A stretch of DNA of 64,000 bases from Rhodoblastus sp963713695 (GCA_963713695.1 CAVQMU010000002.1:124001-188000), one strand, 5' to 3'. Positions 16,232 to 25,749 are shown, numbered from the stretch's first letter. The notes: a model not told the origin generated them from the sequence alone. Translations and numbers: made by a program.

Positions 16232-16738
16232 TCACGCCTCTGCGGACTTGAAGGTCATGGCGGCGCCGTTCATGCAATAGCGCAGACCCGTCGGTTCGGG
16301 GCCGTCGTTGAAGACATGGCCGAGATGGCCGCCGCAACGCCGGCAATGCACGGCCATTCGGACCATGCCGTAGGAATTGTCGGTCTCCTCGACCACGGCC
16401 TTGTCGAGCGGCTTCCAGAAACTCGGCCATCCCGTGCCGCTGTCGTATTTGGTCGAGGAATCGAAGAGCGGCAGTTCGCAGCCCGCGCAAGCAAAAGTCC
16501 CTCGCCTGTGCTCTCTAAGCAAGGGGCTCGTGAAGGCGCGCTCTGTCCCGTCCTTGCGCAGGATCTCGTATTGGGCGGGCGTAAGCCGCTTGCGCCATTC
16601 CTCATCGGCATGGGTCACTTCGAATTTCTCGTCACTGGCCGCAAGCGTCCGCGAGGACCAGGCGAAACCGCTCGCCAGGCCCGCCACGGCGGCCTGAATG
16701 AAACGACGTCTTTGGAGGAAATGCCGTTTTGTCGTCAT
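16232..16738 (-). CDS. msrB: Tat-exported methionine sulfoxide reductase MsrB
   Basis: A 168-residue protein. The N-terminus has a twin-arginine signal (QRRRFIQAAVAGLASG). The body is MsrB: CAGCELPLFDSSTKYDSGTGWPSF, CRRCGGHLGHVFNDGP (second half of the zinc site), and RYCMNGAAM with the catalytic Cys. It reduces the R-epimer of methionine sulfoxide. The gene is first in a three-gene operon with dipZ and msrA, covering both epimers and their electron supply outside the cytoplasm. Confidence 0.93.
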   Translation of the reverse strand: MTTKRHFLQRRRFIQAAVAGLASGFAWSSRTLAASDEKFEVTHADEEWRKRLTPAQYEILRKDGTERAFTSPLLREHRRGTFACAGCELPLFDSSTKYDSGTGWPSFWKPLDKAVVEETDNSYGMVRMAVHCRRCGGHLGHVFNDGPEPTGLRYCMNGAAMTFKSAEA

Positions 16739-16899
16739 GTCCAGATCTCCGGATGGGGCCTTTGGCGCGCCCCTTGTATCGGTCCTACGCTGCGAAAATA
16801 CGATTGTTTCAGAAAAAACAGCGTTTTTTCAGCCCGAATGCGTCGATGCCCAGGCCCCGATCGCCTCAAACCTCGCAGCCGCGTTTCCGCCACTTTCCT

Positions 16900-16928
16900 T
16901 TGACGAGACGGGTTTGTGCGCTTATTAG
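16900..16928 (+). promoter_or_regulatory. Sigma-70-type promoter for ilvC
   Basis: TTGACG at 16900-16905 and TATTAG at 16923-16928 have a 17-bp spacer, close to the consensus. It sits 63 bp before the ilvC start in the gap separating it from the divergent msrB. Confidence 0.5.
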
Positions 16929-16990
16929 GCTCCCATTGGAAATTCTCCCGCGGCGGCGCCCGCGTCTCTAAAATCCGGAAAGCAGCTAAA

Positions 16991-18010
16991 ATGCGCGTTT
17001 ATTACGATAGCGATGCCGACATCAACCTGATCAAGGGCAAGAAGGTCGCTGTGGTCGGCTACGGCTCGCAGGGCCATGCACATGTCCTCAACCTGCGCGA
17101 TTCCGGCGTCAAGGACGTGGCCGTGGCGCTGCGCGCCGGCTCCGCCACCGCCAAGAAGGCGGAAGGCGAGGGCGTCAAGGTCATGACCGTCGCCGACGCC
17201 GCCAAATGGGCTGACGTCATCATGATGCTCACGCCCGACGAATTGCAGTCCGACATCTACAAGGACGACATCGCCGACAATATTCGCCCGGGCGCCGCGT
17301 TGCTGTTCGCGCATGGCCTCAATGTCCATTTCGGCCTGATCGAGCCGCGCAAGGATATTGACGTGCTGATGGTCGCCCCCAAGGGCCCCGGCCACACCGT
17401 GCGCGGCGAATACCTCAAGGGCGGCGGCGTTCCCTGCCTGATCGCCGTCCATCAGGACGCGTCCGGCAACGCCCATGACATCGGCCTGTCCTATGCGTCA
17501 GCCATCGGCGGCGGTCGTTCCGGCATTATCGAAACCAATTTCCGCGAAGAATGCGAGACCGACCTTTTCGGCGAGCAGGTCGTGCTCTGCGGCGGCTTGG
17601 TCGAATTGATCCGCGCTGGCTTCGAAACCCTGGTCGAGGCCGGTTATGCGCCGGAAATGGCCTATTTCGAGTGCCTGCACGAAGTGAAGCTGATCGTCGA
17701 CCTCATTTACGAGGGCGGCATCGCCAACATGAACTATTCCATCTCGAACACGGCGGAATGGGGCGAATACGTCTCGGGACCGCGCATCATCACCGCTGAG
17801 ACCAAGGCGGAGATGAAGGCCGTGCTCAAGGACATCCAGACCGGCAAGTTCACTTCGGACTGGATGCAGGAATATCGCGCCGGCGCGGCCCGCTTCAAGG
17901 GCATTCGCCGCGTCAACGACGCTCACCAGATCGAGGAAGTCGGCGCGCGCCTGCGCGGCATGATGCCCTGGATCGGCAAGAACAAGCTCGTCGACAAAGC
18001 CAAGAATTGA
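16991..18010 (+). CDS. ilvC: Ketol-acid reductoisomerase
   Basis: A 339-residue class I enzyme of isoleucine/valine synthesis that converts acetolactate or acetohydroxybutyrate to the dihydroxy acid with NADPH and Mg2+. It has the Rossmann site VVGYGSQGHAHVLNL and the knotted C-terminal domain with ligands in TDLFGEQVVLCGG and EVKLIVDLIYEGG. The start at 16991 is the usual MRVYYDSDADI; an upstream in-frame extension is unsupported. A hairpin follows at 18026. Confidence 0.97.
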   Translation: MRVYYDSDADINLIKGKKVAVVGYGSQGHAHVLNLRDSGVKDVAVALRAGSATAKKAEGEGVKVMTVADAAKWADVIMMLTPDELQSDIYKDDIADNIRPGAALLFAHGLNVHFGLIEPRKDIDVLMVAPKGPGHTVRGEYLKGGGVPCLIAVHQDASGNAHDIGLSYASAIGGGRSGIIETNFREECETDLFGEQVVLCGGLVELIRAGFETLVEAGYAPEMAYFECLHEVKLIVDLIYEGGIANMNYSISNTAEWGEYVSGPRIITAETKAEMKAVLKDIQTGKFTSDWMQEYRAGAARFKGIRRVNDAHQIEEVGARLRGMMPWIGKNKLVDKAKN

Positions 18011-18025
18011 CCGGTCGGCGCTCCA

Positions 18026-18053
18026 GAAGGCGCTCCCCCCGGGGCGCGCCTTC
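18026..18053 (+). terminator. Putative terminator of ilvC
   Basis: GAAGGCGC at 18026-18033 pairs with GCGCCTTC at 18046-18053, 16 bp after the ilvC stop. The loop is GC-rich and only GTT follows, so it is a weak candidate. Confidence 0.45.
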
Positions 18054-18137
18054 GTTCCGGGAAAAATATTTGATCGGCGTCAATTTCTTTAGAGTTGGCG
18101 TCGCTATGCTTTCATCTTCGCCAAAGGCTGAAACAGG

Positions 18138-18572
18138 ATGAGTGAAAGCGACAGTCTATCTCCGCTGGTAACCCGGTCGTCCTTCGACCGGATTATCGAG
18201 GCTTTGCTTGACCGCCGCTCAACCCCGAAACTTCTCGCATCGCTCTTTGCGCCTGAGGCGGACTGGCTGATGAATGGCGACCAGGCCTCCTGGACGTACG
18301 CGGGATTGCGTTGTTCGCGCGATTCCATTCTCGCCTACCTCGACGCTTTCCAGATCGAATTCCAGCAACGGGCTTTGCGTCGCCTTGAAACATTGATCGA
18401 GGGGGAACAAGCGTGCGTCCGTTACGAAATGGAGCTGCGGCATCGCGGAACCGGCAATCGCGCCGTGCTGCAATGCCTTTGTTTCATTCGCCTTGAGGGC
18501 GACAAGGTCGTTGAGGTCAGCGAATTTGTCGACAGTGCGACGCTGTTCAGACTGCGCGAAAGTTGTGCATGA
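18138..18572 (+). CDS. NTF2/SnoaL-like protein, first of three
   Basis: A 144-residue product with the cone-fold pattern of SnoaL/NTF2-like proteins: an N-terminal helix (FDRIIEALLDRRSTPKLL), LFAPEADWLMNG, then a beta-rich half (CVRYEMELRHRGTGNRAVL) ending in VVEVSEFVDSATLFRLRE. Such proteins may be enzymes, ligand binders or non-catalytic. No catalytic residues stand out. Two neighbours downstream share the core words, so this is the start of a small tandem family. Confidence 0.7.
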   Translation: MSESDSLSPLVTRSSFDRIIEALLDRRSTPKLLASLFAPEADWLMNGDQASWTYAGLRCSRDSILAYLDAFQIEFQQRALRRLETLIEGEQACVRYEMELRHRGTGNRAVLQCLCFIRLEGDKVVEVSEFVDSATLFRLRESCA

Positions 18573-18608
18573 CCCATCCGCGTCCACAACGGCTGGCTTG
18601 AATTGGCC

Positions 18609-19037
18609 ATGACCGAGTTCAGGGCGAAATTCATTCCGGATCACGCCAGCGGCGACATCAGATCGCTGATCCAGCGCTCCATGGCGCTGCGCGCCTGCCC
18701 GGAGCAATTCATATCGCTTTTCCATCCTGACGCCGTGCTGCACATGGTCGGCGATCGCCGCCAATGCCGCTTTTATGGAAAATATCAGGGTCATCGCGCG
18801 ATTCTCGGGCTCTTGCGCGACGTTGACGCGGAATTCCGCCGCCGGGATCACCGTCTCCTCAACGTCGTGATCGATGGCGACAGTTTCGCCGTTCGCCGTC
18901 TCGTGGAAATCGAGCACAGGGGCTCCGCGGAATCGGCCCTGGTGGTCGTTGGCCATGTCGCGAAAACCCGGGCAGGCCTGTTCGAGGAAGTTTTTGAATA
19001 TGTGGATACGGCGACCTTCATCCGACTCATGCGGTAA
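18609..19037 (+). CDS. NTF2/SnoaL-like protein, second of three
   Basis: A 142-residue product starting at 18609, 36 bp after the first copy, probably in one transcript. It shares with it a helix of similar length, LFHPDAVLHMVGDRRQ, RAILGLLRDVDAEFRRRD, VEIEHRGSAESALV and the C-terminal VFEYVDTATFIRLM. The core match (a DA-containing hairpin, the ..E.(R/E)HRG motif and the final DTATF) marks it as a paralogue. Function unknown. Confidence 0.7.
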   Translation: MTEFRAKFIPDHASGDIRSLIQRSMALRACPEQFISLFHPDAVLHMVGDRRQCRFYGKYQGHRAILGLLRDVDAEFRRRDHRLLNVVIDGDSFAVRRLVEIEHRGSAESALVVVGHVAKTRAGLFEEVFEYVDTATFIRLMR

Positions 19038-19415
19038 ATCGAGCCGAGCGGCAAACTGTTGCTTTCAGAAGAGCTTCAGAATTTGAGCCTCCCCGCTCCG
19101 AAGTGAAAGCGGGTCTGGTCGACGATATCTTGAGCGTTGCCATATGCGTTTTTAATGATAACTAGAAGGTACACTGTCCTAATTGCTCAACTCTTGATAT
19201 GGGCTGAACCTGCGTCCCGTTCCGGCTTCAGGCTCGCTTCTGGCGATTTTTGTTATGGAATTACATGTCCAGGCGTCGCCCCGAGGCCATCGCCGGCGGG
19301 GGGTGTTTTCGGCCGGGTTTCCGGTCGCTTGCAAGCAAATGTTTGGCAGGCTTCATATGCCGGGATCGGCAGGGCGGCATAGGTGGTTTTGCACATCGGG
19401 AAATCTCAGGCGCAA
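19038..19415. other. 378-bp gap between second and third NTF2-like genes
   Basis: No credible gene or RNA is seen here. The A/T content rises around 19140-19200, a possible promoter area for the third paralogue. The scattered short open frames have no protein-like composition. Confidence 0.4.
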
Positions 19416-19856
19416 ATGATCAGCGACAAACTGACTCGCGAAGAATATATGGCGATCGCCCGGGAGATATACGGCAGGCGCGCGAAGGGCGACAACGAGC
19501 CCGGATTGTATTTTTTCCATGACAACGCGACTTACCGCCTTCTGGGCTCTCGCGCGCTGATTCCGGCAGCGGGCGTGCGCGTCGGCAAGGAAGAGATCCG
19601 CGAGGCCTGGCGCGCTTTTGACGTGGATTTCGAAATGCTGTCCTTCGAAGTCGACGACCTCGTCGTCGACATGCCCCGCTGCTCCTACATGTCCTGGCAT
19701 ATGCAGTTGCGTAACCGCGGCACTGGGGCGGAGGTGGCGCTCGAAGGCGTCGATCGTCTGATCTGGGTCGATTACAAGATCGTCGAATGGACGCGCTATT
19801 TCGACACGGCGCTCGTCGCCGCCCTCAAGGAAGGCGAAGACGCGCGCGGCAAGTAG
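19416..19856 (+). CDS. NTF2/SnoaL-like protein, third of three
   Basis: A 146-residue product from the ATG at 19416; an upstream in-frame GTG/TTG extension is unsupported. The pattern is LYFFHDNATYRLLGSRAL, IREAWRAFDVDFEMLSFEVDD, MQLRNRGTGAEVALEGV and VEWTRYFDTALVAAL. The RNRGTG and FDTA positions align with the RHRGTG and VDSA/VDTA of the two genes before it. It is separated from them by the 378-bp gap. Function unknown. Confidence 0.7.
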   Translation: MISDKLTREEYMAIAREIYGRRAKGDNEPGLYFFHDNATYRLLGSRALIPAAGVRVGKEEIREAWRAFDVDFEMLSFEVDDLVVDMPRCSYMSWHMQLRNRGTGAEVALEGVDRLIWVDYKIVEWTRYFDTALVAALKEGEDARGK

Positions 19857-19876
19857 CGCAAGACGCGACGCTGTAT

Positions 19877-19900
19877 CCTCGATCCGTCGCCGGATCGAGG
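19877..19900. terminator. Hairpin between converging genes
   Basis: CCTCGATCCG (19877-19886) pairs perfectly with CGGATCGAGG (19891-19900) around TCGC. It stands between the third NTF2-like gene and the TPR gene, which converge. There is no T-run, so a terminator role is likely but unproved. Confidence 0.5.
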
Positions 19901-19908
19901 AGGTCCCG

Positions 19909-21721
19909 TCAGCCGCCGTTCTTGTTGTCCGACTGCGGCGCCGCCGGCGAAGTCTGCACCGAGGTCGGCGGCGAGGCGTCCGGCAATCCCTTGTCGATCT
20001 TGCTCAGGATTTTCGGCAGGTCGTCGGGATCGGGATTGAGATCGCGCGCGTGATTCCACTGGAAGGTCGCGTCGAGCTTGCGGCCGACGCGCCAATAGGC
20101 GTCGCCGAGATGGTCGTTGATCACGGGATCCCCGGGCTTCAGCTCGATGGCGCGCTCCAGCAGCTTCACCGCCTCGTCGTAATGGCCGAGCTTGTAATGC
20201 GCCCAACCCAGGGAATCGACGATATAGCCGTCCTCGGGCTGCAATTCGACAGCGCGGCGCAGCATCTTGAAGGCTTCGTCGAGATGGATGCCCTGGTCGA
20301 TCCAGGAATAGCCGAGATAATTCAGGACCAGGGGCTGTTCTGGATAGAGGTCGAGCGCCGTCTTGAAATCCGTTTCGGCCTTTTCCCATTGCTTGGCGCG
20401 CTCATAATCGACGCCGCGGAAATAATGGACCGCCCATTGGCTCTTCTCGCCGGAGCCCGAAAGGGCGAGGACGCGGCCGTAGGCGTCGGCTGAATCCAGG
20501 AAATTCTTACGCGAGCGCTGCAGGTCGGCGAGCGCCGACATGGCTTCGACGCTGTCAGGATGGTCCTTGGCGATCGCCTGCAGCCGCTTGAGCGACTTCG
20601 TCGGACTTGCCGAGAGCGTCGAGCAGAAGCGCGATGTGTATGTCCGCATTGGGGCGCATCGGGCTCGACTCGGGGGTCTGGTCGAAAACATCGACCGCCG
20701 CTTCGTATTGCTTCAGGCGGCTGTAGGCGTCGCCAAGCGTGTCGAGGGCGAGGGCGTGTTCGGGCGCGAGCTGCAGCGCGAGTCGAAGAAAGACCATGGC
20801 CGCGATTTCATCGCCCTGGCGGCCGCCGCCGGCCGAACCCAGCCCATAGGCCCCGAGCCCGTAAAGCACCTCCGCCGCGCCTCCATTGGCGTCCTTGACC
20901 AGAGGCTCGAGCTTTTTGCCTGCGGCAAGGTCGGCCAATGCCGCACGTACGATGGGATGACGCGGCTGCGCGCGGTCATAGGTCTCGTAAATGGCCTTGG
21001 CCTCGTCCGGCTTGCCCAGCCGGTCGAGATTGCGGGCATAGGCGTCGACGAGGCGCAGGGTCGACTGATCAACTCCATAGGCGGCGTGAAGTCTCTTGCC
21101 TGCTTCCGCGGACTGTCCCGCCGCGTCGAGCATCAGGCCCGCGTGAAAATCGCGAAAGACTGCAAAGGACGGCTCGTTCAGCGCGTCGATCATCGCCAGC
21201 GCCTTCTTGATCTCGCCAGAGCCGACATAGCTCCAGGCAGTCAGGAGCACGGCGGTGAGGTCGCGTTGCCGCGTCGCGCCATTGGCGTTCAGTTCGGTGC
21301 GCGCGGCGGCGTAATTCCGGGCCTTGAGGTCGCGCACGGCCAAGGCAAGGCGCGCCGTGCTGTTGTGCGGGTCGCGGGCGAGGACCTTCTGGGCAAGCGC
21401 CGCGCTGTCGGCCGAGTCGCCGTTGGCGAGGGTCGCGACGAAGGCGCGCTGCACAAGGTCGAGATTGCGCGGATCGGAGCGCAGCGTCTCGCGGAAAAAA
21501 GTCGAGGCGGCGAGCGTGTCGTGCTCGGCTTCGGCGACGCGCGCGGCGAGGTAATTGCCGGCCGGGCTTTCGCTGACTTCGAAAGGCGCTGAAATGGCGA
21601 GGGATTCTCGAGCCTGCGCGTCGAAAGCCGGGCCGAAGGCGGGGCTGAAGGCGAGGCTGGCGAGGGCGAAGCCGAGCGCCTTGCGCGCCGGCTTTTTCTG
21701 TAGAACCTTGTTCAAGATCAC
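19909..21721 (-). CDS. TPR-repeat protein with signal peptide, one frameshift
   Basis: Read across one frameshift near 20595, the product is about 603 residues. It starts with a signal peptide-like segment (KALGFALASLAFSPAFG), then tetratricopeptide repeats throughout. The last third has classical units (LNYLGYSWIDQGIHLDEAFK, VDSLGWAHYKLGHYDEAVKL, DHLGDAYWRVGRKLDATFQW). One extra base breaks DALGKSDE from ALKRLQAIAKDHPDS. It lies downstream of nadC on the same strand after 164 bp. Such proteins form scaffolds, here in the periplasm or outer membrane; the exact role is unknown. Confidence 0.85.
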
Positions 21722-21885
21722 GGAATGACTTTCCTCAGCGCTGGAGGTCAGGGCGCCCGCCTCGCGATTTGCCGACCTTTTTCGCGAATTGCCAACCTCT
21801 CACGATTTGCTTGGCGAACATGGCGTTTTTGCGCTGCAAGGGCAAGGGCGGCAATGCGAGAAAGTCCCGAACGCGCCGTCTGCCG

Positions 21886-22742
21886 TCAGCCGATGACGAT
21901 GTCGAGGCCAAGGTCGAGAGTCGGCGCGGAATGCGTGAGGGCGCCGGACGAAATCAGGTCGACGCCGGTTTCGGCCACCTCGCGCAGGCCTCCGAGATGA
22001 ATGCCGCCGGAGGCCTCGGCCTTCATTCTTCCGCCGATCATCGCCACGGCTTCGCGCAATTGCTCCAGGCTCATGTTGTCGAGCAGAACCACATCGGCGC
22101 CCTCGGCCAGAACCTCGCGCAACTGGTCGAGCGTATCGACCTCGATCTCGATCTTGACCAGATGGCCGACGAAGGCTTTTGCCGCGCGCAACGCTGGCGC
22201 GACGCCGCCAGCCACTTCTATGTGGTTGTCTTTTATAAGAATGGCGTCATCAAGGCCGAAACGGTGATTCATGCCGCCGCCGCAACGCACGGCATATTTC
22301 TCCATGGCGCGCAGGCCTGGCGTCGTCTTTCGCGTGCAGCAGATTTTCGCCTTGGTGTGGGCGACCGCCTCGGCGTAATGCGAGGTCAACGTGGCGATTC
22401 CGCAGAGGCGGCCAAGAAAATTAAGGGCGACGCGCTCACCCGACAATAGCGCCCGCGCCGGCCCTTCGATCCGCGCCAGCACGGCGCCGGGTTTGAAATG
22501 CGCGCCATCCTCCACCAGCGCGTCAAAGCGCAGGCTCGGGTCGACCAGCTCGAAAGTCTTTCGGGCGATGTCGACGCCGGCGAGCACGCCGGGCTTTTTC
22601 GCGCCGCGATGACGGCCTTTGCCTTCGCCGAGGCGGGAATGGTCGCTTGCGAGGTGATGTCGCCGGCGCGTCCGAAATCCTCCGCCAGGGCGGCGCGCAC
22701 GGCGTTTTCGACCAACAGGGGATTCAACACGGGAAGGTTCAT
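21886..22742 (-). CDS. nadC: Quinolinate phosphoribosyltransferase, one frameshift
   Basis: The enzyme turns quinolinate and PRPP into nicotinate mononucleotide. Read across a frameshift in a run of five As at about 22595-22599, the product is about 285 residues, normal for NadC. Family marks are EDFGRAGDITSQATIP, CTRKTTPGLRAMEKYAV, GGGMNHRFGLDDAILIKDNH, and EASGGIHL near the C-terminus. The start at 22742 (MNLPVLNP) is chosen; a TTG at 22766 overlapping the nadB stop is possible. Last gene of nadA-nadB-nadC. Confidence 0.92.
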
Positions 22743-22762
22743 CACAGGCTCAATTTTCGGGC

Positions 22763-24325
22763 TCAATTCTTCAGGCTCGGACTTTGCGCCAGCTGCAGCG
22801 CCTCGTCCAGCGTGATGACGGAACGGCGGGCCTGGGCGGGATCGGCTTCGGGATAGTCGGTGCGGAAATGGCCGCCGCGGCTTTCACGCCGCAACAAGGC
22901 GCTGGCGGCGATCAGCAGCGCCGCCTCGGTCCGGTTGCGCATGTCGAGGTTTCCGGCCGCCAGGGCGCGGTCATGCAAGGCTTTCAGTTCGGTCAGGGCG
23001 GCGCGAAGGCCGTTCTCGTCGCGCAAGACGCCGACATGGCGCGTCATGATGTCCCGCAAGCGCCGCGCATCCTCGACGTCTTCGCGCCCGGACCAGGCGG
23101 GCGGCTTGAGCGCCGGCTCGGGAGCGGGGATCGCAAGCAAGGGCCTGGCCATGTCCACGGCTATGTCCCTGGCGACGCGGTCGCCGAAAACCACGGCCTC
23201 CAGCAGGGAATTGGAAGCGAGGCGATTGGCGCCATGCAGGCCGGTGGAGGCGACTTCGCCGGCCGCCCAAAGGCCGGGCAGGGAGGTGCGTCCCTTGGCG
23301 TCGGTCCATAATCCGCCCATGTGGTAGTGCTCCGCCGGAGCGACGGGAATGGGCTGGCGGGCGGGATCGATTCCTGCGGAGCGGCAGGTATCCGCGACAT
23401 TAGGGAACTTTTCGGCGAAAGACGCGCCGACGGCCTTTGTGGCGTCGAGAAAGGCGCCGCGTCCCGCCTGGATTTCCGCAAAAACGCCGCGGGCGACGAT
23501 GTCGCGCGGCGCGAGCTCGGCGTCCTTGTGCAGGGCCGGCATGAAGCGGACGCCGGCACGATCGACGAGAAGCGCGCCCTCGCCGCGCAGGGCCTCGGTG
23601 GCGAGCGGCGCAGGATCGCGGCCGATGTCGATGGCGGTCGGGTGGAATTGCACGAATTCCGCATCGGCGATGCGGGCGCCGGCCCGCGCGCCCATGGCGA
23701 GCGCCGCGCCATTGGCTTGCGGGGGATTGGTGGTGAGCGCGTATAGCGCGCCAATTCCGCCGGTCGCGAGCACGGTGGCGCGGGCGGGAAAAGCGCGCGG
23801 CTTTCCATCGGCGACGCGCGCAAAAACGCCGGCGACGCGACCGGAACGGACGATCAGATCCTCGGCGACGAAATTTTCAACCACCTGGATGGACGGCGAC
23901 TTCCGCACGGCGGCGATCAGGGCCTGCATGATCGCGGCGCCTGCGCCGTCGCCTTTTACGCGGACGATGCGGCGGGCGGAATGGGCGGCCTCGCGCGAGG
24001 GGATGAGATGGCCGAGGGCGTCGCGGTCGAAGGGCGCCCCGTAAAGCAGCAGGTCTTCAACGCGGTCGCGAGCTTCGCGGGCGACGGATAGCGCCGTTTC
24101 CTCGTCGACGATGCCGGCGCCGGCGATGACCGTGTCGGCGGCGTGCAGTTCCGGGCTGTCGCCTTCGCTGACGGCGGCGGCGACGCCGCCCTGCGCCCAG
24201 ACTGAGGATGCGCCCTCTCCGATCGGAGCGGCGGCGAGCACGGTGACCGGCAGCGGCGCGAGCTTTAGCGCGCAGAACAGGCCGGCCAGTCCGCCGCCGA
24301 CGATCAAGATGTCAGGATCGGACAT
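22763..24325 (-). CDS. nadB: L-aspartate oxidase
   Basis: A 520-residue flavoprotein that oxidises aspartate to iminoaspartate, the first step of de novo NAD synthesis. It has the FAD dinucleotide fold (DILIVGGGLAGLFCAL), SSVWAQGGVAA, the HPTAID region and AGEVASTGLHGANRLASN. The C-terminal helical domain is complete. The start at 24325 fits MSDPDILIVGGG. It follows nadA by 69 bp and is followed closely by nadC. Confidence 0.95.
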   Translation of the reverse strand: MSDPDILIVGGGLAGLFCALKLAPLPVTVLAAAPIGEGASSVWAQGGVAAAVSEGDSPELHAADTVIAGAGIVDEETALSVAREARDRVEDLLLYGAPFDRDALGHLIPSREAAHSARRIVRVKGDGAGAAIMQALIAAVRKSPSIQVVENFVAEDLIVRSGRVAGVFARVADGKPRAFPARATVLATGGIGALYALTTNPPQANGAALAMGARAGARIADAEFVQFHPTAIDIGRDPAPLATEALRGEGALLVDRAGVRFMPALHKDAELAPRDIVARGVFAEIQAGRGAFLDATKAVGASFAEKFPNVADTCRSAGIDPARQPIPVAPAEHYHMGGLWTDAKGRTSLPGLWAAGEVASTGLHGANRLASNSLLEAVVFGDRVARDIAVDMARPLLAIPAPEPALKPPAWSGREDVEDARRLRDIMTRHVGVLRDENGLRAALTELKALHDRALAAGNLDMRNRTEAALLIAASALLRRESRGGHFRTDYPEADPAQARRSVITLDEALQLAQSPSLKN

Positions 24326-24394
24326 GGGGCCTGGCAATTCCAATTCAGGATGATCCCGTTCTCCCGGGGAGAGAAGGAAGCTGCGATCGGATCC

Positions 24395-25483
24395 CTACTT
24401 CAACGCAATCATGCGTTCGACCGAGCGGCGGGCGCGGGCGGCGAGAGCCGGGTCAACGGTCACTTCCTCGCGCATATGGACGAGGCTGTCGAGGATCTTC
24501 GGCAGGGTGATGCGCTTCATGTGCGGGCAGAGGTTGCAGGGACGCACGAAATCGACGCCGGGATTTTCCGTCGCGACATTGTCGGCCATCGAGCATTCGG
24601 TGACGAGCAGCACGCGCTTCGGCTGATGGGTCTTGACGTAATCGATCATCGCCGCCGTCGAGCCCGAGAAATCGCAGACATCCACGACCTCTGGCGGACA
24701 TTCGGGATGGGCGATCAGCTTGATCGACGGGTCGGCTTGGCGATAGCCGAGCAATTCCTCGGCGGTGAAGCGCTCGTGCACTTCGCAGGCGCCGTGCCAG
24801 GCGATGATCTTCACCTTGGTCTGGCGTGCGACATTGGCGGCGAGGAAACGGTCGGGAACCATGATGACCGTGTCCGAGCCGAGGCTTTCGACCACCTTCA
24901 CGGCGTTGGACGAGGTGCAGCAGATATCGACCTCAGCCTTCACGTCGGCCGAGGTGTTGACATAGGCGACGACGGGGATGCCAGGATATTTTTTGCGCAA
25001 GGCCCGGACATCCGCGCCCGTGATCGAGGCGGCGAGCGAGCAGCCGGCGCGCGAATCCGGGATCAGCACGGTTTTTTCCGGGCTCAGCAATTTCGAGGTT
25101 TCGGCCATGAAATGCACGCCGCCCTGCACGATGACCTCGGCGTCTGACTGGCCGGCGAGGCGGGCGAGCTGGAGCGAGTCTCCGACCACGTCGGCGACGC
25201 AATTGTAGATTTCCGGCGTCTGGTAATTATGCGCGAGGATCACCGCATTGCGCTGCTTTTTCAGGTCGTTGATCGCCTTCACGTAAGGGGCGTGAAAAGG
25301 CCATTCGATCGCCGGTATGACCGACTTCACCTTCTCGTAGAGATGGGCGGTCTCCCGTGCCACTTCCGGCGTCCAGGCAAGGCTCGGCATGGGCAGGACG
25401 CCAAAGCGCAGCGCCGCCGAACTGGCGAGCGGCCGCGGCGTGTTCTGAGCCGTCGAGGCATTTTGGGCGGCAGATGCTTGCAT
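24395..25483 (-). CDS. nadA: Quinolinate synthase A
   Basis: A 362-residue iron-sulfur enzyme condensing iminoaspartate with dihydroxyacetone phosphate. Motifs include NAVILAHNYQTPEIY, SCSLAASITG-like GCSLAASITG, GACEVHERFT and RPCNLCPHMKRITL, which supply the three cluster cysteines. The start at 25483 (MQASAAQN) is chosen since longer forms run into the upstream palindrome. First gene of the nad operon; candidate operators lie at 25498 and 25584. Confidence 0.95.
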   Translation of the reverse strand: MQASAAQNASTAQNTPRPLASSAALRFGVLPMPSLAWTPEVARETAHLYEKVKSVIPAIEWPFHAPYVKAINDLKKQRNAVILAHNYQTPEIYNCVADVVGDSLQLARLAGQSDAEVIVQGGVHFMAETSKLLSPEKTVLIPDSRAGCSLAASITGADVRALRKKYPGIPVVAYVNTSADVKAEVDICCTSSNAVKVVESLGSDTVIMVPDRFLAANVARQTKVKIIAWHGACEVHERFTAEELLGYRQADPSIKLIAHPECPPEVVDVCDFSGSTAAMIDYVKTHQPKRVLLVTECSMADNVATENPGVDFVRPCNLCPHMKRITLPKILDSLVHMREEVTVDPALAARARRSVERMIALK

Positions 25484-25497
25484 GACGCTCACTCCAA

Positions 25498-25518
25498 TTA
25501 TGCTCAATATGAGCATAA
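25498..25518 (-). promoter_or_regulatory. Proximal nadA operator-like palindrome
   Basis: TTATGCTC (25498-25505) and GAGCATAA (25511-25518) are perfect 8-bp arms around AATAT. The site begins 15 bp upstream of the nadA start. The design matches the second palindrome at 25584. It is a candidate site for a NAD-biosynthesis repressor such as NadQ; that name is inferred from context, not proved. Confidence 0.6.
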
Positions 25519-25583
25519 CATGAACCGATAAAAAGGCCGTCTGGACGGCTGGCGCGGGGCCTGAGCCCTTCACACAACCTACA

Positions 25584-25602
25584 TATACTCACGATGAGTA
25601 TA
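25584..25602 (-). promoter_or_regulatory. Distal nadA operator-like palindrome
   Basis: TATACTC (25584-25590) and GAGTATA (25596-25602) are perfect 7-bp arms around ACGAT. It has the same 5-bp spacer and the same CTC/GAG inner core as the site at 25498, about 85 bp away (eight helical turns), which suggests paired binding by one regulator. Confidence 0.55.
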
Positions 25603-25749
25603 AAGACAAGGTCAATTCGCGCCAGACTTTGGTTGGCCAGACCTTCGGCATGATCTGGCGCGCGTCCAAAAATGTGGCCTTCGGCGCAATCCGTCAACCA
25701 TTTGCGCTTAATCTCGACGCCGACCCAAACGCCCCCAGCGAAGGAAGTC

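Noticed and set aside
14830..16251. Plus-strand open frame of 473 codons opposite dipZ
   Set aside because: It has an artefact composition, no domain, and is fully overlapped by the clear dipZ gene.
16812..16830. Small A/T-rich inverted repeat upstream of ilvC as an attenuator
   Set aside because: There is no leader peptide and the stem is too A/T-rich to be credible.
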